Program-made: the position numbers and the translations under genes
Assembly (NCBI GenBank): GCA_002422955.1
Contig: DITY01000266.1
Span: forward strand, 1-12,862
DNA length: 12,862 bases
From: Planctomycetaceae bacterium UBA6172
GTDB lineage: Bacteria; Planctomycetota; Planctomycetia; Pirellulales; Pirellulaceae
Reading direction: 5' to 3'
In this document: in pieces, positions 1 to 7,043 of the stretch
How positions within the stretch are numbered: the stretch's first letter is position 1
Layout: every line of letters begins with the position of its first letter
The notes under the pieces: generated by a model
Seen by the model: the letters and a program-made list of their open reading frames with translations, nothing else
Told to the model about the DNA's origin: nothing
The model's database searches: none

Positions 1-126
1 GAAGCGCGGGCACGGCTGATCGAGACGGTCGGCGTCCAGGCCAGTGCCAAACGCGGTAACGGGAAGGCTCCCGAGGCGGTGATACCGACCGCTGGCATCG
101 CGGCGGAGGCGCAGGGCGATGAGTAA
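1..126 (+). CDS. 3' end of an unidentified protein (partial, 41 codons)
   Basis: A reading frame is open from the first base of the window and ends at TAA (124-126). The 41 visible residues form a charged, Ala/Glu/Gly-rich tail that starts EARARLIETVGVQASAKRGN and ends AEAQGDE. No domain can be recognised in so short a piece. Its coding status rests mainly on its junction with the next gene: the TPR gene's ATG (119-121) lies inside this frame and its stop follows, giving an 8-base ATGAGTAA overlap typical of translationally coupled operon genes. The two products are therefore probably made together. Nothing visible identifies the function. Confidence 0.6.
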   Translation, partial: EARARLIETVGVQASAKRGNGKAPEAVIPTAGIAAEAQGDE

Positions 127-1780
127 CGCGTCTTATACCCCGCGGAAGGTCAATCGCTCGCTCTCCCAATTCGTCTTCGCGTGGCTCCGATCTTTCCCTT
201 GGCGACGTTTCCTCGCCAGCCTGCCGTTTTTGTTCGTCTCGCTCTTTTTCGCCAATCTCTTTTCGCGTCCGGGCGAGGAAACGCGGAGCCCGCAGTTCCT
301 GAAAATTCAGTTGTCCAAAGCGATCGCGGGTGAAGATTTCGAAACCGCGCGGCTGGTGTTGCAGCGGCACCTGCGGGCCAACACCAAGGATCCGGAGGCG
401 CGGCTGCAGATGGCGCAGGTGCTCGATTTGCTCGGGCGGCGGGAGGAGGCGGTCCGGATGATGCGGGCATTGGCGTTCCCCGAAGTCGAGAGCCTGTCGT
501 TCATCGAGCCGGCCCTGGAGATGGCTACGAATCTCGCCAGCGAGGAGGGGTCGGCGGAGATGGCGGAAATTTTGGCCGATCCCAACCGCCCGACCGACCG
601 TAGCGAAGCGATTCGCAGACGTTTTCGGACCGCCGACCCCCGCGCGGCCCATTGGTTGGTGGCGAAGCATTTCATCCCCCAACTCGAAACCGGCATGGCG
701 GACGCGGACCGTGCCGATTTCATGGACCTGCTCGATTGGCTCTATCTGCTGTCGCCTAAGGACGTCGAGTTGGCCAAGCTCTATGTCACCCAGTTGATTC
801 GCGCCAAGCGGTTCAACGAGTCGTTGCCCGTGTTGGTGCAGCTGATGCCGTTGGCTCCCGGCGTCGGCCTGCAGGCGGCGATTCTGGCCCGTAAGATCGG
901 CTCGGAAACACGGGCCCGAAGCTACGCCACCTATTCGTGCGAGCAGTTCGCCAAACTCCGTGAAAAATACCCGCGGCGTGCCGATATCGCGGTAGCTAAA
1001 GCGAAATGCCACATTTTTTTGGAGCAGTTTCCACCCGCCATCGAGGTTCTGAACGACGCGTTAGCGAGCTCCCAGGACCTTGGGGAAAGGGCGGAGATCC
1101 GGGAGGTGATCGCCAATTCGTATGCCCATTGGGTGGAAACCATCAACCTGCAGCCGTTCAAGACGACGGAGGATCGTGTGGAGATCTTGCGGATCCTCGG
1201 GGCCGCGTTGGCGCTGACGCCCGGACACGAAGTGATCCTGCACCAGATCGCGGATCAGGTTTTGGGGTCGCTGCGGGACACCGACCCGGAGGTCATCGCG
1301 CTGAGCAAATCGCTGGTTCGCGGCAGTTCTCCCGGCATTTCCCATTTCATCATCGGTACGGGAGCGATGTTGCGGGGCGATGACGCAGCCGGCCTGGTGC
1401 ATTTGGAAATCGCCGCCCAGACCATGCCCAACAGCGACATGATCCTCAACAACCTCGCCTGCGTGATCGCCAAACGCCAGGATGGCGATTTGCAACGGGC
1501 GCTGAAGCTGGTCGAGACCGCGATCCGCCGCTCCCCCAAACCCTCGCCCTACTTTCTCGACACCCGCGGGCAGGTGCTCTGCAAGCTGGGGCGTTGGCAA
1601 GATGCCATCCCCGACCTGGAAGCTGTCCTGCCGGTCCCCCCATTGGCACTGGAGGCTCACCGTTCCCTAGCCCAATGCTTCGCCGAACTGGGCTCGCATA
1701 AATTGAGCGCGCAGCACCAGTCCGAAGTCACGCGACTCGAAGCGGCAAAGAGGAACGCGGAGAAAGGTTCAACGCCGTAA
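119..1780 (+). CDS. Membrane-anchored tetratricopeptide-repeat protein
   Basis: This 553-residue protein has a basic amino terminus (residues 1-30), one hydrophobic segment (about 31-49) and a long helical repeat region. The likely topology is an inner-membrane anchor with the repeats in the periplasm. TPR-like helix pairs are visible at about 65-118 (FETARLVLQRHL, then LLGRREEAVRMM), 230-262, 285-315, 405-437, 440-472 and 478-540. The last three are the clearest, with the usual Gly/Ala pattern and PDLEAVL-type ends. TPR arrays are scaffolds for protein-protein contact, and no catalytic motif is seen. The start is supported by GGAGG at 105-109, nine bases before the ATG, and by the overlap with the preceding gene. 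The stop codon falls inside the first copy of a 13-base repeat. The secretin lies 196 bases downstream behind its own candidate promoter, so a shared job is possible but unproven. The TPR call is firm; the role is unknown. Confidence 0.88.
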   Translation: MSNASYTPRKVNRSLSQFVFAWLRSFPWRRFLASLPFLFVSLFFANLFSRPGEETRSPQFLKIQLSKAIAGEDFETARLVLQRHLRANTKDPEARLQMAQVLDLLGRREEAVRMMRALAFPEVESLSFIEPALEMATNLASEEGSAEMAEILADPNRPTDRSEAIRRRFRTADPRAAHWLVAKHFIPQLETGMADADRADFMDLLDWLYLLSPKDVELAKLYVTQLIRAKRFNESLPVLVQLMPLAPGVGLQAAILARKIGSETRARSYATYSCEQFAKLREKYPRRADIAVAKAKCHIFLEQFPPAIEVLNDALASSQDLGERAEIREVIANSYAHWVETINLQPFKTTEDRVEILRILGAALALTPGHEVILHQIADQVLGSLRDTDPEVIALSKSLVRGSSPGISHFIIGTGAMLRGDDAAGLVHLEIAAQTMPNSDMILNNLACVIAKRQDGDLQRALKLVETAIRRSPKPSPYFLDTRGQVLCKLGRWQDAIPDLEAVLPVPPLALEAHRSLAQCFAELGSHKLSAQHQSEVTRLEAAKRNAEKGSTP

Positions 1781-1811
1781 CCCGTGCCCCTAACCCGTGC
1801 CCCGTAACCCG
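1778..1811. repeat. Short tandem intergenic repeat, unit TAACCCGTGCCCC
   Basis: Two perfect adjacent 13-base copies of TAACCCGTGCCCC lie at 1778-1790 and 1791-1803. After a single G comes a truncated third copy, TAACCCG (1805-1811). The first copy supplies the TAA stop of the TPR gene, so the array begins exactly at the end of the reading frame. Similar CCCGTRCCC/TAACCC strings occur between genes in some planctomycete genomes; this is recollection and was not searched. It may be an interspersed repeat. It does not look like a terminator, because no self-complementary stem forms. Confidence 0.6.
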
Positions 1812-1854
1812 AGGGCCGAAGATCATTCGCCACGCGAACGGCGCGCAATGCGGC

Positions 1855-1882
1855 TTGACACGCGAGACACGGCTTTTCTAGC
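1855..1882 (+). promoter_or_regulatory. Candidate sigma-70-type promoter for the secretin operon
   Basis: A perfect TTGACA (1855-1860) is followed, after 16 bases, by TCTAGC (1877-1882), which matches the -10 consensus at only three of six positions. It lies about 95 bases before the secretin start, in the only sizeable gap between the TPR gene and the secretin. The -35 match is strong and the -10 weak, so this is a candidate only. Confidence 0.35.
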
Positions 1883-1976
1883 CTCGCAATCCGACCCCTG
1901 GCTCGAGCGTTGACGGATCAACCCGGAAGCTGGCTCGCTTTTTCGAATCCCACCTCAAACTGACTACCCGGCTCGG

Positions 1977-4900
1977 ATGCTAGGCATGCACAACCACCGG
2001 CGAATCGCACTCCTGATGGTCTGGCTGCTGGGCTGTGCGTCGTTCGCGCTGGCCGACGACGCGACCACGATCTCCTATCCCCTGCGCTACCGATCCGCCG
2101 AGGAAATCGGCCGTGCCATCCGCCCCTTGGTCGAGGGAACTCCGGGCATTCAGGTCCGGGTCAACCCGAACGACGATCGGATGACCCTCACCGGCCCTCC
2201 CTGGGCCCACGAACTGGCCGAGACGGTCCTGCAGCGGATGGATCAACCTCGGGCCGACGTGCCGAATTCCGCACCCCCTGTCACGCCAACGACCACCGCT
2301 TCCGGGGAACTCACCCCGCCGCCGCGACAAGCGACGGGCGCCGCTCCCGCGCCAGCTGTCGTTCCGGCCGTGTCGGATCAGCCTCCCGCCAACGCCGCTC
2401 GACCCGCGGCGGCCAACACGGCGACCGCGGCCCTGAGTTCGCCGCGGGGCATGACCCGCCAGATCATCCCGCTGGCTCCCAACGCTTACGATTCCGTCCG
2501 GCAACAGCTCGCTGGCCTGCTCGATCGGGACTCGCGACCGACCTCGGCGGAAACCGCGGCCTGGACGTTGACGACGCCCAGCGGCACGCTCCGCGTGGAA
2601 TGTGATCGGCAACGCAGCGACGTCTATCTGGAAGGCCCGGCGGCCTTGGTCGAACAGGCCAATCGCTTGATCGTCGCGATGACCTCGCCGCGACTGGCTC
2701 AGCGGCCGACCGTCGGTCAAACCGTCGTCCGGCTCGATCGCAAGGTCCAGCCGGGCTTGCAATCGATGCTGCAGTCCTCGCGTCACGGCGAATCCGCCCG
2801 GTTCGGCGCTACCGTCGGCATCCGCGATGCGGTCCAGGTCGGCCCTTTCCGCTTCGCCTCCGGTCCGCCGCAAACGCCCGCCGCTGAGCCGTTGCCCCGG
2901 CCGGCCGATGCGGACCCGCAAGCCGCGACTGCCCCCGCACAGCCGCTCGCCCCCGAGTCCCAGCCGCCGAGCGCTCCCATGCCGCGCGATCCCGCCGCGT
3001 CAGCCCCGGCGGCATCGGGCGATGTAACCTTGCCCCAGCTGGAAGGGGTCGAAATCGAGACCCTGCCGGACCTCGACGCGATCATCCTTCGCGGTCGCAA
3101 CCAAGACATCGATCAGCTGGCCGACATCATTCGCCAACTGGAAATGCTGAGTCGCCAGACGCAGCCGACGATCGAGATCGTATCGCTCCGGCACACCGCC
3201 TCGGCGGCGATCGCCGAAGTCATCGAGCAGACTCAAGAAAACCTGATCGGCACGCGCCAGGGAAGGGCCCAAGTCATCCCGTTGGGCAAACCGAACGCCC
3301 TGCTGCTGATCGGCTGGGGCGAGGCGGTCAAGGCGCTGCAAGAACTGGCCGAGAAGCTCGATCAACCGGTCCAACCCGACACGCAGTTTCGCGTGTTCCG
3401 ACTGCGTCACGCGACCGCGACGACGCTGCAGCAATCGTTGCAAACGTTCTTCAACAACCGGCCCGCCGAGTTGTCGCCGACGATCCTGTCGACCGTTGAC
3501 CAACGGACCAATTCGCTAGTCGTGCATGCCGCGCCGCGGGATCTGGAGGAGATCGCCCGCTTGATCGAGACCCTCGACGTGGCTCAGGGAGAGGCCGTCC
3601 ACCAAACCCGCGTGTTCGAGATCCACAACAGTTTGGCCGACGACATCGCGGAAACCTTGGAAGCGGCCGTGGCGGACCCTGGCACCGGGCGAGGGATGGC
3701 GATGGAATTGTTGGTCGAGGAGGGGACACAGACCGAGCGGATCGTGTCGGGAATCCTGGAAGACATCAAGATCACGGTCAATCCGCGGAAAAACAACCTG
3801 ATCGTTTCGGCCCCGGCCGCCAGCTTTCCGCTGATCGAAGCCTTGATCCGCCAACTCGATTCCGAAGGCACGATCGCGAAGATCAAAATCTTTCCGATCC
3901 AAAATGGCGACGCCGCCAGTTTGGTCGAAACGCTCCGCGCCCTGATCCCCAGTCAAACCGGGACCGCCGCGCCGACCGTGCAATTATCGGCCGCGCCCGG
4001 CGGGACGGCCTTGGTGCCGCTGCGGTTCACCGTCGATGTCCGCAGCAACAGCATCATTGCCACGGGGTCGGAAGCGGACTTAAAGATCGTCGACGCGCTG
4101 GTCCTGAGGCTCGACGAATCCGACGCGATGCAGCGAAAAAACACCGTCTATCAGCTGAAGAATTCGCCCGCCGTCGATGTCGCGTTGGCGATCAACGAAT
4201 TCCTGCGGAATACGCGGCAAGTCGAATCGGCTGGTCCCGGCGCGGCTAACCCCTTCCAGCAACTGGAGAAGGAGGTCGTGGTCGTCCCGGAACCGGTTTC
4301 CAACAAGCTGGTGCTCAGCGCGACGCCACGGTACTTCGAGGAGATCCGCGCGCTGATCGAAAAACTCGATGAACAGCCGCCCCAAGTGATGATCCAAGTC
4401 CTGATCGCCGAAGTGACGCTCGGCAACGCCGAAGAGTTTGGCGTCGAAGTTGGGCTGCAGGATTCGGTGCTGTTCGATCGCGGGTTGTTGGGTGATTTGG
4501 TCACGCTCACCCAAACCACGCAGACCTCGACCCCCGCCGGGATCTTGACCGAGACCGACGAAATCATCGCCGGCGCGACCAACACCCCCGGATTCAACTG
4601 GAACAACACGCCGCTGGGGAACAGCGGCTCGGAGCAGGCGATCGCCGGCTCGCGGAATGTCGGCGGGCAGGGCTTGTCGAGTTTTGACGTCGGTCGCGTG
4701 AACTCGGAACTGGGCTTCGGCGGACTGGTGTTGGCCGCGAGCAGCGCCAACGTCAGCTTCCTGCTGCGAGCGCTCGAGGAATCTCGGCGGATGCAGGTCC
4801 TCAGCCGCCCGCAGATCCTGACGCTCGACAATCAGCCCGCGTTCATCCAAGTCGGTCAACGCGTCCCCCGAATCGTCGGCTCGTCGCTGAACCAAATCGG

Positions 4901-5702
4901 GCAACAGAACCAGATCGAATTGGAGAACGTCGGTCTGATCCTCGGCGTGACCCCACGGATCAGCCCCGAGGGGAACGTGGTCATGGAAATCGACGCGGAA
5001 AAATCCGCCGTCGGGCCAGAAAGTGAGGGGATTCCCGTGTCGGTGAGCGCTGAAGGGACGGTCATCCGCAGCCCCCGCGTCGACGTGACCAGCGCGCAGG
5101 CAACGGTCAGCGCCGCGGATGGCGAGACGATCATCCTGGGCGGTTTGATCACCAACAGCCAGCGTGAAATCCACCGCAAAGTGCCCCTGCTTGGCGATAT
5201 TCCGCTGCTCAAGTACCTGTTCCGGTTTGACTCGTACGTCGACCGCCGGACCGAACTGTTGATCATCTTGACCCCGCGGATTGTGCGTTCGGCCGAGGAT
5301 GCTGACCGGCTCAAGCAGATCGAGTTGGCGCGGATGAACTGGTGCGCGGCCGATGTGGTGGAGCTGCATGGCGACGTGTTTTCGAACTATGGCTGGCACG
5401 ATGGCGTGCATGGCGAAGAGGCCTACGAAGTGATCTTTCCTCACGACGACCCGCGGGGCGAACGCCGGCACCTGACCGAACCGAGCGTCCTGTCGGATCC
5501 CGGCGTGCTGACCGAACCGCTACTGCTCGAACAACCGCTCAACGACAGCCCCGTGGACACCCCCCTCGTTCCCGAACCGCTCGTCGCGCCGCCCCCCGAG
5601 CCGAGATCGCCATTTACCTCGGCACGGCCGAAAAAGTCCGCTACTGCGGCGCGGCCGGTCGGTGGTGGACTGAGCCGGATGTTTGGCGGGGGGAAGAAAT
5701 GA
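1977..5702 (+). CDS. Secretin family protein (GspD/PilQ type) with extended N-module array
   Basis: Secretins form the multimeric outer-membrane gate of type II/III secretion, type IV pili and related exporters. This 1241-residue protein starts with a Sec signal peptide (about 1-27, ending FALADD). A series of short beta-alpha-beta modules of the N0/N1/secretin_N kind follows, at about 31-90, 160-235, 355-395, 398-465, 470-535, 543-630, 635-715 and 722-798. Several end in a LIxxLD-type helix. Two Pro/Ala-rich linkers interrupt them (about 95-157 and 295-350). The conserved secretin core spans about 800-1105. It includes VLSRPQILTLDNQPAFIQVG (941-960), a T/N/G/S-rich gate insertion (about 843-910) and the hallmark VPLLGDIPLLKYLFR (1069-1083). 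GspD usually has N0 plus three N modules and about 650-700 residues, so this one is nearly twice as long. The tail (1106-1241) is acidic, then Pro-rich, ending GGGKK. No strong ribosome-binding site decides between ATG 1977 and ATG 1986; both leave a good signal peptide. The stop overlaps the next gene. The family is firm; the exported substrate is unknown. Confidence 0.95.
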   Translation: MLGMHNHRRIALLMVWLLGCASFALADDATTISYPLRYRSAEEIGRAIRPLVEGTPGIQVRVNPNDDRMTLTGPPWAHELAETVLQRMDQPRADVPNSAPPVTPTTTASGELTPPPRQATGAAPAPAVVPAVSDQPPANAARPAAANTATAALSSPRGMTRQIIPLAPNAYDSVRQQLAGLLDRDSRPTSAETAAWTLTTPSGTLRVECDRQRSDVYLEGPAALVEQANRLIVAMTSPRLAQRPTVGQTVVRLDRKVQPGLQSMLQSSRHGESARFGATVGIRDAVQVGPFRFASGPPQTPAAEPLPRPADADPQAATAPAQPLAPESQPPSAPMPRDPAASAPAASGDVTLPQLEGVEIETLPDLDAIILRGRNQDIDQLADIIRQLEMLSRQTQPTIEIVSLRHTASAAIAEVIEQTQENLIGTRQGRAQVIPLGKPNALLLIGWGEAVKALQELAEKLDQPVQPDTQFRVFRLRHATATTLQQSLQTFFNNRPAELSPTILSTVDQRTNSLVVHAAPRDLEEIARLIETLDVAQGEAVHQTRVFEIHNSLADDIAETLEAAVADPGTGRGMAMELLVEEGTQTERIVSGILEDIKITVNPRKNNLIVSAPAASFPLIEALIRQLDSEGTIAKIKIFPIQNGDAASLVETLRALIPSQTGTAAPTVQLSAAPGGTALVPLRFTVDVRSNSIIATGSEADLKIVDALVLRLDESDAMQRKNTVYQLKNSPAVDVALAINEFLRNTRQVESAGPGAANPFQQLEKEVVVVPEPVSNKLVLSATPRYFEEIRALIEKLDEQPPQVMIQVLIAEVTLGNAEEFGVEVGLQDSVLFDRGLLGDLVTLTQTTQTSTPAGILTETDEIIAGATNTPGFNWNNTPLGNSGSEQAIAGSRNVGGQGLSSFDVGRVNSELGFGGLVLAASSANVSFLLRALEESRRMQVLSRPQILTLDNQPAFIQVGQRVPRIVGSSLNQIGQQNQIELENVGLILGVTPRISPEGNVVMEIDAEKSAVGPESEGIPVSVSAEGTVIRSPRVDVTSAQATVSAADGETIILGGLITNSQREIHRKVPLLGDIPLLKYLFRFDSYVDRRTELLIILTPRIVRSAEDADRLKQIELARMNWCAADVVELHGDVFSNYGWHDGVHGEEAYEVIFPHDDPRGERRHLTEPSVLSDPGVLTEPLLLEQPLNDSPVDTPLVPEPLVAPPPEPRSPFTSARPKKSATAARPVGGGLSRMFGGGKK

Positions 5703-6766
5703 TGGCCGCAACACGCTCATTTCGCCCGACCGGGGGCGAGATTCCCGGCAGGCTATGCATCCTGATGATGGCTCTGGTGGTGACCAGCGGCGGTTGTCAA
5801 TTCGCGCCCTCCAAGCCGAGTTGGCCGACGAGTTGGTTCAAGAAAGAGCAGGAGCCAGGCGTCCCTGACCGGATGATGGTCGTGTGGTCCGATACGGTCA
5901 TGCACCAACCCAACAAACCGGGAATCCGTGGATTCGGCGGACGGATTTATTTCTATCGCGGCAACGAAGCGGACCCGATTCCGGTCGATGGCAAACTGAG
6001 CGTTTACGCTTACGACGGCGATGGTGGCGTCGAGGACCCGACCAAGCCGCTGAAGAAATACGTCTTCACCGAAGATCAGTTCCTGGAGCACATGAGCCAC
6101 ACCGATATCGGCCCCTCGTTCAGCATCTGGCTGCCGTGGGATCAAATCGGGGGTGAAACCCGACAGATCAGCTTGGTGACCCGTTTCGACGGCCGTTCCG
6201 GCGGCGTCGTGATCTCGAAGCCCTCAATGAAATTGCTCCCCGGGGTCGCGGTGAAGAAACGCGATCCATCCGGGCCTGCGATCGCGGCGGAATCGATCGC
6301 GGACGGCGGCGTGAGGTTGGCCAATGCCGAAGTCGATGACACTACGCGTTTCGACTCGGGCGTGCGGTTGGCGGGTGGCGAGGAGCTTGCGCCGCTCGAT
6401 GATTCGCCAGCGGCGGGGATCACCACGCCACGTCGTGGCACGTTGCGTTCGCAAGCCATGACGATCGATCTGCCCCCCAACTTCCAACGGCACCTGATCG
6501 CGAATGAACGATCGGGCGGCGATCCGGCGGCTGATCGCGGCTCCGATGCTTCCACGACGACTTCATCGCGGTCCTCGAGCAGCATGTCGCGGCCGAGCGG
6601 CGCGGCACCATCGCCGGCCGCCGAAGATGAATCGGCGACCGAAACGACGGGTACCTCGCGGTCCGGTTTTCGCAACTTTGGCCCCAAACGGGCGACGACC
6701 GAACCGACCGCGGGCGCACCCGATCGGCGAGCCGGTTGGCTGGAAAAAACGCCTCGTAACCGCTAG
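5702..6766 (+). CDS. Predicted lipoprotein coupled to the secretin
   Basis: This 354-residue protein has a basic n-region, a hydrophobic stretch (about 18-28) and a lipobox-like TSGGC with Cys at residue 32, so it is probably lipid-anchored. The middle (about 55-182) looks like a compact beta-rich domain: MMVVWSDTV, then FGGRIYFYRG, LSVYAYDGDGG, FSIWLPWD and ISLVTRFDGRSGG. Two GVRLAxxE motifs repeat at 203-210 and 220-227. Residues about 270-354 are Ser/Thr/Ala-rich and probably disordered. I do not recognise a named family. Two in-frame ATGs are possible: 5699 (ATGA overlap with the secretin stop) and 5702 (TGATG). I chose 5702 because the GGGGGGAAG at 5688-5696 is better spaced from it. The frame stays open back to 5342, but that part lies over the secretin and is not needed. 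Coupling suggests a secretin partner, such as a pilotin or accessory subunit, though it is larger than classic pilotins. Confidence 0.82.
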   Translation: MAATRSFRPTGGEIPGRLCILMMALVVTSGGCQFAPSKPSWPTSWFKKEQEPGVPDRMMVVWSDTVMHQPNKPGIRGFGGRIYFYRGNEADPIPVDGKLSVYAYDGDGGVEDPTKPLKKYVFTEDQFLEHMSHTDIGPSFSIWLPWDQIGGETRQISLVTRFDGRSGGVVISKPSMKLLPGVAVKKRDPSGPAIAAESIADGGVRLANAEVDDTTRFDSGVRLAGGEELAPLDDSPAAGITTPRRGTLRSQAMTIDLPPNFQRHLIANERSGGDPAADRGSDASTTTSSRSSSSMSRPSGAAPSPAAEDESATETTGTSRSGFRNFGPKRATTEPTAGAPDRRAGWLEKTPRNR

Positions 6767-6806
6767 GCGTAGTTCGTGCGGCAATCGACTGCTCACCCAA
6801 ACATTG

Positions 6807-6848
6807 GCTGACGCTGCCGCTTCAATAGTGCGGCGGCTTCTCGTCAGC
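6807..6848. terminator. Two-part inverted repeat between convergent genes, possible bidirectional terminator
   Basis: GCTGAC (6807-6812) plus GCTGCCGC (6813-6820) can pair with GCGGCGGC (6830-6837) plus GTCAGC (6843-6848). This gives a stem of 14 pairs with one G-T wobble, a 9-base loop and a 5-base bulge. It lies just after the lipoprotein gene on the plus strand and spans the last codons and stop of the SlyX gene on the minus strand. No T-run follows on either strand, so it is not a textbook factor-independent terminator. Its position between converging units is what suggests the role. Confidence 0.4.
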
Positions 6849-7043
6849 GATATCGCGGAGCGGCTCGTCGGATTCGGAATTGATGACCATCTCTTCGAGT
6901 TGTTTGGCCAACCGCTCGATCGTGCGATGCATCCGCATGATATCGAGCGATTGCTGCGAGACCGCGTCGTTCAGGTTGTCGGTCATCCGTTGCTGATGCG
7001 CGAGTTCCATCTCGAGCCGTTCCAGCCGTTCATCGAAATTCAT
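6822..7043 (-). CDS. slyX: SlyX family protein
   Basis: This 73-residue protein is almost entirely one amphipathic helix (residues 3-53, heptad pattern, Glu/Arg/Gln-rich), followed by an acidic stretch and the ending EKPPHY. A short coiled coil with a terminal PPHY is the signature of the SlyX family; E. coli SlyX has the same length and the same last four residues. The function of the family is not well defined. The name comes from E. coli lysis phenotypes, and no reaction is known. The start at 7043 is chosen because its ATG overlaps the TGA of the substrate-binding gene (ATGA), a G-rich stretch lies about seven bases upstream, and the family begins at this point. The frame is open further upstream but would then overlap the neighbouring gene. 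It is the last gene of the ABC operon. Confidence 0.85.
   Translation of the reverse strand: MNFDERLERLEMELAHQQRMTDNLNDAVSQQSLDIMRMHRTIERLAKQLEEMVINSESDEPLRDIADEKPPHY

Noticed and set aside
1826..1838. TTCGC-CAC-GCGAA small hairpin after the TPR gene
   Set aside because: Five pairs with a 3-base loop and no following T-run is too weak to call a terminator.
4080..5471. 463-codon open frame on the minus strand opposite the secretin
   Set aside because: The plus strand here encodes the unmistakable secretin core. The antisense product is His/Asp/Arg-rich with no domain, as expected from the mirror of a GC-rich gene.
5342..5701. Amino-terminal extension of the lipoprotein frame
   Set aside because: It lies wholly over the secretin tail, is Arg-rich and would hide the lipoprotein signal. 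The start at 5699 or 5702 has a good ribosome-binding site.
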